NCBI RefSeq assembly: GCF_038002825.1 | Contig: NZ_JBBODF010000001.1 | Location: 1,178,001 to 1,242,000, forward strand | Origin: Paenibacillus sp. FSL H8-0048 | GTDB taxonomy: Bacteria; Bacillota; Bacilli; Paenibacillales; Paenibacillaceae | DNA: 64,000 nucleotides | Direction: 5' to 3' | Shown: positions 8,032-16,149 of the stretch, in pieces | How the letters are laid out: each line of letters opens with the position of its first letter | How positions within the stretch are numbered: position 1 is the first letter of the stretch | Made by a program: the position numbers and the translations under genes | Notes under the pieces: generated by a model | The model's input: the letters and a program-made list of their open reading frames with translations, nothing else | Databases searched by the model: none | What the model was told of the DNA's origin: nothing

Positions 8032-9711
8032 ATGCGTACAAAGAAATGGTTGCAAACCGGACTGGCTGCTGTTATGGCTTCAGCCCTCCTCATTGCCGGC
8101 TGCTCGGGCGGCAACAACGGGAACAAGAACAGTTCCAGCGGCAACGACGGCGAGGTAAGCACTGAGCCGGTAACGTTCACTTACTTCGGCTTCGGGGCCA
8201 ACAAGGATACCATGGCCAGTGATACCACCATCGGTAAGAAGCTTCAGGAACAGACAGGTGTAGACTGGAAAATGGAATATGTAGTTGGCGATGGAAGCAC
8301 CAAGTCCGGTGTTATGATTGCCGGAGGTGATTATCCGGATGTCATCTCTCCAGTCGGCGAGCTGGCCAAGCTGCTCGATGCCGGTGCATACATTCCGCTC
8401 AATGATCTGATTGAGAAGTATGGCCCTAATATCAAGCGTGTCTACGGCGATTATATGAACAAGATCACCAATGAAGACGGCAACATCTATATCCTTCCCT
8501 TCACTGCAAATGTAAACGGATACTTATCGCCGCCAGATCCAAGCAGTACCTTCTGGATGCAGAGACGCGTCCTTAAGGAATTCGGTTACCCGGAAGTGAA
8601 AACGCTTGACCAGTACTTTGACCTGATTGAGAAATACCAAGCTAAATACCCTAAGGTGGATGGTAAAGACACCATCGGCTTCGCTACCTTCGCCGGTACA
8701 GCCGGTGAATTCTTCACCATCACCAACCAACCGATGCATCTGGCCGGTTATCCGAATGAAGGCGGCGTCCTGGTGGACATGGAGTCTCATGAAGCCAAGC
8801 TGTATCAGGGAACCGAAGATGAGAAGCGCTGGCTGGCTAAATTGAACGAAATGAACGGCAAGGGTCTGGTTGACCCTGAGACGTTCACAGCGAACAAAGA
8901 CCAGTATCTGGCTAAGCTGACCTCCGGCCGTGTACTCGGATATGTCAACTATTCCTGGCAGATCAACGACGCCACGAACAATCTGAGATCCGCCGGTAAT
9001 GACGATCTGCGTTACGTTGCCCTTCCGATCGTATTTGACGAAGGCATCAAAGATGCTTATGTTGATCCTCCTTCCTTCGTGAACAACCGCGGGCTGGGTA
9101 TCTCGGTCAGCGCAAAAGATCCGGTCCGCATCATCAAGTATTTTGACAACCTGCTGACCGATGAGAACCAGAAGCTTGTCGAGTGGGGCATTGAAGGCGA
9201 AACTTACACGAAGAACGCTGAAGGCCGTATGGTGATGAGCGAAGAACAGCTGACAAACCGCAACGACAATGATTTCAAACGTAAATTCGGCTTCGCATAT
9301 TTCGATTATGAATGGCCGCGTTATGGCGATAATTCCGTGTATGATGACGGCAACGCCCACGTTCCGTTCAACCAGCCGGAAGTTGCAGCGATCAACTACA
9401 CAGATGGCGACAAAACACTGCTGGAGAAATACAACCTGAAGACCTTCTCCGACTTCTATGCCGAGCCGGTAGAGCGTCCATGGTACCCTGCCTGGAGTAT
9501 TGAGAAAGAACCGGGCTCCCCTGAGCAGCTCTTCAGCCAGAGAGCCGGCGATTTGCAGCAGAAGTACTATCCTCGTATGGTGCTTGCTGCCCCTGGCCAA
9601 TTTGAAAAGGTCTGGAGTGAATACCTGGCCGAATACAACAAGCTCGATGCTAAGGGCTACGAAGAATTCATGACTAACAAGATCAAGGACCGCATCGACG
9701 GCAAATGGTAA
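8032..9711 (+). CDS. ABC transporter sugar-binding lipoprotein (LplA type)
   Basis: 559 residues. The lipoprotein signal ends in LLIAGCSGG, with Cys near residue 24 as the lipidated residue. The mature protein is a large extracellular solute-binding protein of family 1, typical of oligosaccharide or uronate importers that work with LplB/YtcP-type permeases and a shared ATPase encoded elsewhere. GAAAGGGG lies before the ATG. A TATAAT at 7985-7990 gives a separate promoter possibility about 40 nt upstream, without a clear -35. A strong hairpin follows the gene, so it is probably made in excess over the permeases. Confidence 0.92.
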   Translation: MRTKKWLQTGLAAVMASALLIAGCSGGNNGNKNSSSGNDGEVSTEPVTFTYFGFGANKDTMASDTTIGKKLQEQTGVDWKMEYVVGDGSTKSGVMIAGGDYPDVISPVGELAKLLDAGAYIPLNDLIEKYGPNIKRVYGDYMNKITNEDGNIYILPFTANVNGYLSPPDPSSTFWMQRRVLKEFGYPEVKTLDQYFDLIEKYQAKYPKVDGKDTIGFATFAGTAGEFFTITNQPMHLAGYPNEGGVLVDMESHEAKLYQGTEDEKRWLAKLNEMNGKGLVDPETFTANKDQYLAKLTSGRVLGYVNYSWQINDATNNLRSAGNDDLRYVALPIVFDEGIKDAYVDPPSFVNNRGLGISVSAKDPVRIIKYFDNLLTDENQKLVEWGIEGETYTKNAEGRMVMSEEQLTNRNDNDFKRKFGFAYFDYEWPRYGDNSVYDDGNAHVPFNQPEVAAINYTDGDKTLLEKYNLKTFSDFYAEPVERPWYPAWSIEKEPGSPEQLFSQRAGDLQQKYYPRMVLAAPGQFEKVWSEYLAEYNKLDAKGYEEFMTNKIKDRIDGKW

Positions 9712-9743
9712 GCGTCAGCTTCCCAGATGCCGCATGATGAACC

Positions 9744-9774
9744 GGGAAAAGTGAAGCCTGCCTTCACTTTTCCC
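9744..9774 (+). terminator. Intra-operon hairpin between binding protein and permeases
   Basis: Perfect 13-bp inverted repeat (GGGAAAAGTGAAG and its complement) with a 5-nt loop, located 32 nt after the binding protein stop. It resembles the attenuating or mRNA-stabilising hairpins that raise binding-protein levels relative to permeases. Confidence 0.75.
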
Positions 9775-9828
9775 TTCTACACTTGTTAGCAAATAGAGAA
9801 TATGGAGCTTGGAAAGGGGACGGTACAG

Positions 9829-10791
9829 GTGGGAAAAACCGCTGTGCAGTTGGCAAAATCGAATAATACCGGTACTTCGCGCTTCAAAACCTTTTTTAAA
9901 GAGCTATCTAAACAGAAAATGCTGATGCTGATGTCATTGCCCTTTCTGTTATGGGTGATTATATTCAAATACCTCCCGCTATGGGGATGGACGATTGCTT
10001 TTCAGAAATTCAAGCCAGCCAAGGATCTGTTCGACCAGAAGTGGGTCGGCTGGGACAATTTCAAATTCCTGTTCCAGGAACAGCAGTTCTATCGCGTCCT
10101 TCGTAATACCCTGGTTATGAGCTCCATTAACCTGGTTCTCGGATTTGTAACAGCCATCGTACTGGCCCTGCTGCTGAATGAGCTGCGCAATGTGTTCTTC
10201 AAACGCACCGTGCAGACGATCAGTTACCTGCCTTACTTCATTTCCTGGGTCGTAGCGGCCAATATTGTACAAATGGCACTGGCACCGGAAGGGATTATCA
10301 ATGTGCTGCTGGTCAAAGCGCAGCTTATTGATCATCCAATTCTGTGGCTGGGCGAAGGTAAGTACTTCTGGGGAATACTCGGGGTAACGGAGGTCTGGAA
10401 GAATGTCGGCTGGAATACTATCATCTATCTGGCAGCCATCACCTCCATCGACCCTTCTCAATATGAAGCGGCTGAGATTGACGGGGCATCCCGTCTGCAA
10501 AGAATGTTCTATATTACCCTGCCGGGTATCAAGCCGGTTATCGTACTGATTCTGATCATGAACCTCGGCCATATTCTGGAGTCCGGCTTCGAGGCACAGT
10601 ACCTGTTAGGTAACGGGATGAACCTCGACTATTCGGAGAATCTGGATATCTTCGTCCTGAAGTACGGGATGCAGATGAATAACTTCGGGTTAGCCACCGC
10701 AGCAGGTATGTTCAAAACGCTGGTCAGCTTCATCTTCTTGATTGCAGCCAATAATATCGCCAAGCGTATGGGCGAAAGCAGATTGTACTAG
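9829..10791 (+). CDS. lplB: ABC transporter permease, LplB type
   Basis: About 320 residues with six predicted membrane helices, the first around LMLMSLPFLLWVIIFKYLPL. The ATPase-contacting EAA loop is visible as YEAAEIDGASRLQRMFYITLPGI. It is an inner membrane component of a carbohydrate importer of the LplB/polysaccharide permease group. The frame also has an ATG at 9802, but that lacks a ribosome site. The GTG at 9829-9831 has GGAAAGGGGA 8 nt upstream and is preferred. Followed 17 nt later by the partner permease. Confidence 0.88.
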   Translation: MGKTAVQLAKSNNTGTSRFKTFFKELSKQKMLMLMSLPFLLWVIIFKYLPLWGWTIAFQKFKPAKDLFDQKWVGWDNFKFLFQEQQFYRVLRNTLVMSSINLVLGFVTAIVLALLLNELRNVFFKRTVQTISYLPYFISWVVAANIVQMALAPEGIINVLLVKAQLIDHPILWLGEGKYFWGILGVTEVWKNVGWNTIIYLAAITSIDPSQYEAAEIDGASRLQRMFYITLPGIKPVIVLILIMNLGHILESGFEAQYLLGNGMNLDYSENLDIFVLKYGMQMNNFGLATAAGMFKTLVSFIFLIAANNIAKRMGESRLY

Positions 10792-10808
10792 AAAGGAGGA
10801 CACAAGTA

Positions 10809-11732
10809 ATGGCTAAATCCAAAACCAATTCATACCGGAATTCTTCTCTTGGTGACCGAATCTTCGATATATGCAATACGATCTTCATGATTCTCTTGGT
10901 CATTGTTACCCTCTATCCGTTCCTGAATATGTTTGCTCTATCATTCAATGAAGCGAATGACTCTGTCCGCGGGGATATTTATATCTGGCCTCGTGAATGG
11001 ACGCTGCGCAACTTCGAGTATGTATTCAGTGAATCCAACATCTTCTTTTCAACGTTTGTTTCTGCAGCACGGACGGTAATCGGCACTGTGGTCTCCGTAT
11101 TCTGTACAGCGATGCTGGCCTATACGGTAAGCCGTCCGGAATATAAGCTGAAGAAGTTTGTGTCCGTCACGTTTATTTTCACCATGTACTTCAGCGGCGG
11201 TCTGATTCCAGGCTACCTGCTGATCAAAGAGCTGAACATGCTGAACAGCTTCTGGGTCTATATCATTCCGGGCATCATCGGCGTATTTAATATGATCGTC
11301 ATCCGCTCCTTCATTGAGGCACTGCCTGAGGGACTGATGGAATCGGCCAAAATCGACGGCGCAGGCGACTTCATCACCTTCTCGCGCATTGTGCTTCCGC
11401 TGACCGTGCCGGCGCTGGCTACCGTCTCCCTGTTCGTGGCGGTCTATCAGTGGAATTCCTGGTTTGACGTCTTCCTGTACAATTCCTCCACGCCAAGCCT
11501 GAGCACACTGCAATATGAGCTGATGAAGATGCTGTCAACATCCAACACCGCGATGTCCAGTTCCTCAGCAGCCGATGCCTTTGCGAACGCGCAGGGCAAC
11601 AAATCGACCGTTACACCGACCTCTATCCGTGCTACGATGACCATTGTGGCCAGTGTGCCGATTATCATCGTCTATCCGTTCCTGCAGAAGTATTTCGTCA
11701 AAGGGATGGTTGTCGGCGGGGTCAAAGGCTAA
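10809..11732 (+). CDS. ytcP: ABC transporter permease, YtcP type
   Basis: 307 residues with six predicted membrane helices starting IFMILLVIVTLYPFLNMFALSF. The EAA loop reads ESAKIDGAGDFITFSRIVLPL. It forms the heteromeric channel with the LplB-type permease upstream. A strong AAAGGAGG precedes the ATG. No ATP-binding subunit is present in this operon, as usual for this class, which shares an MsmX-type ATPase encoded elsewhere. Confidence 0.9.
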   Translation: MAKSKTNSYRNSSLGDRIFDICNTIFMILLVIVTLYPFLNMFALSFNEANDSVRGDIYIWPREWTLRNFEYVFSESNIFFSTFVSAARTVIGTVVSVFCTAMLAYTVSRPEYKLKKFVSVTFIFTMYFSGGLIPGYLLIKELNMLNSFWVYIIPGIIGVFNMIVIRSFIEALPEGLMESAKIDGAGDFITFSRIVLPLTVPALATVSLFVAVYQWNSWFDVFLYNSSTPSLSTLQYELMKMLSTSNTAMSSSSAADAFANAQGNKSTVTPTSIRATMTIVASVPIIIVYPFLQKYFVKGMVVGGVKG

Positions 11733-11762
11733 GTCTAGCCGAAAAAAACAGCAAGCCAAAAC

Positions 11763-11810
11763 AAGCGATCCTCCGGGGGCTGTATGCCTTCAGAAGGGTC
11801 GCTTTTTTTA
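11763..11810 (+). terminator. Terminator after the sugar transporter operon
   Basis: An AAGCGATCCT...AGGGTCGCTT stem is followed by a T-tract, 30 nt after the ytcP-type stop. Confidence 0.8.
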
Positions 11811-11835
11811 AAAATTGCTGCAACAGTACCTTCCT

Positions 11836-12699
11836 TTAAAAGGACGGCAAAGCCGTTTCCACTTGATTGCTTGTGCTCGCCATCAAATTCTGCTCCAAGC
11901 GGGCTTTCGTTGCCGTATCCGGCAAATATAGCATAATCCGCTGGTCCGGGTCATTGGGGAACTGGAGGTTAATTTGTTCAAACTCCATCACTCCAAGTGC
12001 AGGGTGAAGCAGTTTCTTGTAGCCGTCAAGACTACTCGGCGCCTCGTGCCCCTGCCACATCCTTGCGAAATCGGAGCTTACCTTCTTAAGATCAGCAATT
12101 AATTGGCTAAATGAAGCATCCTCCAAATAACGGGCTCTCGATGTCTGGAACTCAGCTACAATTCTCCGGGAGACCATTTCCCAATCCTCTGAACCTTCTC
12201 TCCAGACAGGGTCAGTGAACTGGCGCCACATCAAATTGTAATCATGCGGCGGTGACGGCCGGCTAATCGTAAATACAGCTTCCGCCGCTGTATTCCAGGC
12301 CAGAAAATCATACCTCCTCCCGATGACATAAGCAGGATTCGGATTGAATTCGTCCAGCATCTTCTGAACATACGGGCTGATCTTCTCCTCAGCAGCGGCC
12401 AGTTGAGGCGGTAGTGACTCTCCTGACAGCAGAAAAAGATGCCGGCGCTCATTGGGCGTTAGCTTAAGTGCCAAAGCAAGACTCTCCAGTACACCGACTG
12501 AAGGGCTTATATCACGCCCCTGCTCAAGCCGCGTGTACCATGAAAGACCTATACTGGCGAGTTGAGCAACTTCTTCGCGGCGTAAGCCTTGTGTCCGGCG
12601 GCGGCCCCCGGAAGACAATCCGATATCTTGCGGCGAGATTGAAGATCTTGCTTTTCGCAAAAAATTCCCCAAGGCTAAACGGCGTTCATTATCATCCAA
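11836..12699 (-). CDS. XRE-family regulator with MmyB-like ligand domain
   Basis: 287 residues. An N-terminal helix-turn-helix (about 30-80) contains GLRREEVAQLASIGLSWYTRLEQGRDISPS. It is followed by an MmyB-like domain (about 105-270) with NPAYVIGRRYDFLAWNTAAEAVF and FARMWQGHE, a fold proposed to bind a small hydrophobic ligand. The TTG start has AAGGGGG 8 nt upstream. This family commonly represses a divergent oxidoreductase gene. Here it is divergent from a short-chain dehydrogenase, which fits. Confidence 0.9.
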   Translation of the reverse strand: MDDNERRLALGNFLRKARSSISPQDIGLSSGGRRRTQGLRREEVAQLASIGLSWYTRLEQGRDISPSVGVLESLALALKLTPNERRHLFLLSGESLPPQLAAAEEKISPYVQKMLDEFNPNPAYVIGRRYDFLAWNTAAEAVFTISRPSPPHDYNLMWRQFTDPVWREGSEDWEMVSRRIVAEFQTSRARYLEDASFSQLIADLKKVSSDFARMWQGHEAPSSLDGYKKLLHPALGVMEFEQINLQFPNDPDQRIMLYLPDTATKARLEQNLMASTSNQVETALPSF

Positions 12700-12826
12700 C
12701 TAGGTAGCCCCCTTATCCTGTCACTCGTAAGCCTACCATAAAGAAGGCTCTCCTCCCAAAACAATAGCCAAAGTATACTCAATGTGATCAAGGATATCAA
12801 TATACCTGGCGAAAAGGAGAAATAAC

Positions 12827-13600
12827 ATGACAAAACATTCTGAACTATTATTGAAGGACAAGGTGATAATGATTACGGGTGCCGGAAGGGGGATCGGGGC
12901 TGCGGCAGCAAAGTGGTTTGCCGTGCAGGGCGCCTCGGTGATGCTCGTCTCACGGACAGAAGCTGAGCTGCGTGCACTCAGAAATGAGATTGCGACAGCC
13001 GGAGGAGAGGCGGAATATTTCACAGCCGATCTGGCAGAAGCAGGCGGCGCTGAGGAAGCGGTCATCGCTACAGTAAAGCGGTATGGCCGGCTTAATGCCG
13101 CTTTCAACAACGCTGGTATCGGGGTCACCGTATCCTCTTTGGTCGATGAGAAAGAAGAGGATTTCGACCTGATCCAGTCTGTAAACTATAAAGGGGTTTG
13201 GCTGTGCATGAAAGCCCAGATTACAGCAATGTTAAACACCTCCGGATCAGGCGCAATTGTCAATACCAGCAGTGTCGGCAGCTTAAAAGGTAATCCGGGC
13301 TTGGGTGCTTACGGTGCCTCCAAACGCGGGGTTAACAGTCTTACGCAAACGGCTGCCATCGAATACGGACCGGCGGGCATTCGGGTTAATGCCATTGCCC
13401 CCGGCACAACGATGACAGATATGATACAGCAATGGGTCTCCATTAATCCTGAGATTATTGAGCAAATCAGTGCCCAGACGCCCCTCCGGCGTCCGGCTGA
13501 GCCCATAGAAATTGCACAGGCTGCAGCCTGGTTGCTTAGTGATCAAGCTTCCTTCGTAACAGGGGTCATCCTGCCGGTGGACGGAGGGCTGAGTGCCTAA
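12827..13600 (+). CDS. Short-chain dehydrogenase/reductase (SDR)
   Basis: 257 residues with a classical SDR layout: nucleotide-binding TGAGRGIG near residue 18, NNAG near residue 91, catalytic Ser in NTSSVGS, and the YGASK active-site Tyr and Lys. The C-terminal FVTGVILPVDGG is typical. It is a cytosolic NAD(P)-dependent oxidoreductase with unknown substrate. GAAAAGGAGAAATAAC lies before the ATG. Divergent from the MmyB-like regulator, which probably represses it. Confidence 0.92.
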   Translation: MTKHSELLLKDKVIMITGAGRGIGAAAAKWFAVQGASVMLVSRTEAELRALRNEIATAGGEAEYFTADLAEAGGAEEAVIATVKRYGRLNAAFNNAGIGVTVSSLVDEKEEDFDLIQSVNYKGVWLCMKAQITAMLNTSGSGAIVNTSSVGSLKGNPGLGAYGASKRGVNSLTQTAAIEYGPAGIRVNAIAPGTTMTDMIQQWVSINPEIIEQISAQTPLRRPAEPIEIAQAAAWLLSDQASFVTGVILPVDGGLSA

Positions 13601-13758
13601 AGAATGATCACCGTCCCCTTTTCTGTCCGGCCGATACTTGTCTCAGGTGCTTATAATCCATACATTGGTAAATCGAAACAGGAATGAATTATAATGTACA
13701 GGTAAAGTAGCCTGATGACATTCATATAAGAGCCGGGAGAACGGGGAGAAAACATGAC

Positions 13759-16047
13759 ATGAATATAGCTGTTAAATTGATGCAACGTTTCAGAGATTAC
13801 GATAACCGGAATATGCTTACTGTCTACCGGGACCAAACGGAGCAAATCCGCAAACGCAATTTGCAGACATGGGATGACACCAAGCTTCAGGAGGAGTCCC
13901 TCCGGCTCCGGCACGCCGTCCAATCCGGCATAGCTCTGGACGAGCTGCTTGTCGATGCTTATTCATTAGTCTGTGAGGCGGCCTCAAGAACACTCGGATT
14001 ACTGCCATATGATGTCCAGATCATGGCCGGGATTGCCCTGCACGAGCGAATGCTGATCGAGCAGCACACCGGTGAAGGCAAAACCCTCTCAGCCGTAATG
14101 CCGGCCTATCTGAATGCGCTGACCGGCAAAGGCGTGCATGTGCTGACCTTCAATGATTATTTGGCCCGGCGGGATGCACAGTGGATGGGTCCCATCTACC
14201 GTTTCCTGGGACTATCGGTGGAATCGGTTCAAGCAGGTATGAGCCTGAGCGAGAAACGGGCGGCCTACAGGAGCGATATCACCTATGTTACGGCAAAAGA
14301 AGCAGGGTTCGACTACTTGCGGGATACTATTGCACTCACAGAAGCCGCTACGGTACACCGCCCTTTCCACTACGTCATCGTGGACGAAGCCGATTCCCTG
14401 CTGCTTGATGAAGCGCGGGTACCGCTTGTAATCAGCGGCGAATCCGAGGTCAGCCATAGCGACGGCGTGCGATACGCGGATCTGGCCCGGCAGCTGCTGG
14501 CTGGAGAGCATTACGATTATGATGAATTTCAGCGTAACGTGTATCTGAACGATGCAGGTGCTGCCCAAGTGGAGGAGCTGCTGGGTTGCGGTAATCTCTA
14601 TGATAGCCGGAACAGTCAGCTGTTAACCTCACTGAATTGTGCGCTGCATGTGGAGGTTTTACTAACCAGGGACATTGATTACATCGTTCGTGACGGCGCT
14701 ATCGAGCTGATCGAAGAGTATACGGGACGCGTAGCCGAGAACCGGTATTTGCCGAACGGGCTGCAAGCCGCACTGACTGCCAAAGAAGGACTGAAATGGA
14801 CCGCGGGCGGGAAAATTCTCGGCACCATCACCATTCAGCACTTCATTAGCCTATATCCGGAAATCTGCGGAATGACAGCTACAGCCTGCGCCTCAGCGAT
14901 GGAATTCAAGGATATCTATGCTCTGCAGGTGGTGGAGATTCCGCCGAATCAGCCGAACATCCGGGTAGACCACCCTCACCGGATCTACACGCACAAGGAA
15001 GCCAAGTACCTGGCGCTCGTACAAGAGATCACTTCTGTCCACCGGGAGGGACGGCCTATGCTAATCGGAACCGCAAGCGTGGAGGAGTCGGATATGCTGG
15101 CTGAAGCGCTTGCGGCTGCCGGTGTTCCCGCTCAGGTCCTCAATGCAAAGAACGACACTGAGGAAGCCGCAATCATTGCCAAAGCGGGCGAGCTCAGCGC
15201 CGTAACAGTCTCTACGAATATGGCGGGACGCGGGGTTGATATCAGGCTCGGCGGCGGTGATCCGGCACAGGCCGAGGCTGTCGCCAGGCTGGGCGGCTTA
15301 TATGTCCTTGGTACCCATGTGAACGAAAGCGTGCGGATTGACAACCAGCTTCGCGGAAGGTCAGGCCGCCAGGGGGACCCGGGAGCTTCTGTATTCTATG
15401 TCAGTCTGGAAGACGACCTGATGCGCCGCTTCAGTTCCCCTGCACCAGCCCATACGCTCAGACAGGAGGAAGCTATTGAAGAACGGGGGCTCAGCCGCAA
15501 GATCGCAAGTATTCAGCAAATCGTAATGAGCCAGAACTTCGATATCCATAACGAGCTGAACCGTTATTCAGATATGATCGAAGACCAGCGGCGGATTCTC
15601 TACGCTGAGCGGCTCCGCATCCTGCTGGGCGAGCAGCAGATGAGCCCTGCGGAGCAGCGGGTTCGGCTGTTCTATATCGATGAATGCTGGGCTGACCATC
15701 TGGCCTTCGTCTCCTATCTCCGCGAAGGTATTCACCTGGAGAGCATCGCCAGCCGCAGCCCGATCGATGAATTTCATACGCAGATTACCTCAGCGTTCGA
15801 TCAAATCCCGGACAAGCTTGACCATGCGGCAGAGGCTATGCTGGCCAGGCTCGGCGGGTCCAATGATCCTGCTGAATGGGAACGGCTGGGACTGAGGAGC
15901 CCTGCTTCGACCCGGACTTATATCATTAATGATCAATATCTCCAGAATAAGCGCAGCTCATGGACGGGAACGACCGTCGTAGCTTTTTGGCTTCGTCCCA
16001 TTGCACAAAAGCTATTGTCCCCCTTCATTAAGCAGCCGAAATACTAA
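13759..16047 (+). CDS. secA2: Accessory Sec translocase ATPase SecA2
   Basis: 762 residues, a shortened SecA motor. Walker A is HTGEGKT, followed by the SecA signature VHVLTFNDYLARRDAQWMGP. The DEAD-type motif is VIVDEADSLLLDEARVPLVISG. The second motor domain has TNMAGRGVDIRLGGG and QLRGRSGRQGDPG. The C-terminal zinc-binding Cys/His tail of housekeeping SecA is absent, hence the SecA2 call. No secY2 or asp genes flank it, so it probably works with the housekeeping SecYEG. The frame ATG at 13759 has GGGGAG about 10 nt upstream. Confidence 0.88.
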   Translation: MNIAVKLMQRFRDYDNRNMLTVYRDQTEQIRKRNLQTWDDTKLQEESLRLRHAVQSGIALDELLVDAYSLVCEAASRTLGLLPYDVQIMAGIALHERMLIEQHTGEGKTLSAVMPAYLNALTGKGVHVLTFNDYLARRDAQWMGPIYRFLGLSVESVQAGMSLSEKRAAYRSDITYVTAKEAGFDYLRDTIALTEAATVHRPFHYVIVDEADSLLLDEARVPLVISGESEVSHSDGVRYADLARQLLAGEHYDYDEFQRNVYLNDAGAAQVEELLGCGNLYDSRNSQLLTSLNCALHVEVLLTRDIDYIVRDGAIELIEEYTGRVAENRYLPNGLQAALTAKEGLKWTAGGKILGTITIQHFISLYPEICGMTATACASAMEFKDIYALQVVEIPPNQPNIRVDHPHRIYTHKEAKYLALVQEITSVHREGRPMLIGTASVEESDMLAEALAAAGVPAQVLNAKNDTEEAAIIAKAGELSAVTVSTNMAGRGVDIRLGGGDPAQAEAVARLGGLYVLGTHVNESVRIDNQLRGRSGRQGDPGASVFYVSLEDDLMRRFSSPAPAHTLRQEEAIEERGLSRKIASIQQIVMSQNFDIHNELNRYSDMIEDQRRILYAERLRILLGEQQMSPAEQRVRLFYIDECWADHLAFVSYLREGIHLESIASRSPIDEFHTQITSAFDQIPDKLDHAAEAMLARLGGSNDPAEWERLGLRSPASTRTYIINDQYLQNKRSSWTGTTVVAFWLRPIAQKLLSPFIKQPKY

Positions 16048-16066
16048 TAGGGCCCTTATATAGCAG

Positions 16067-16105
16067 AAACGGCTACGCCGTCCTTAAGAGGATGGCGTAG
16101 CCGTT
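16067..16105 (+). terminator. Terminator after secA2
   Basis: Inverted repeat AAACGGCTACGCC / GGCGTAGCCGTTT, followed by a T-rich run. It could also serve the convergent hydrolase gene. Confidence 0.8.
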
Positions 16106-16149
16106 TGTAGTTTGTCCGAGTAACCGCTTCTCCGCCCTTTCCCTGCTAC

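Noticed and set aside
8524..9600. 358-residue minus-strand frame inside the binding lipoprotein gene
   Set aside because: Shadow frame; the plus strand encodes a complete lipoprotein in an operon.
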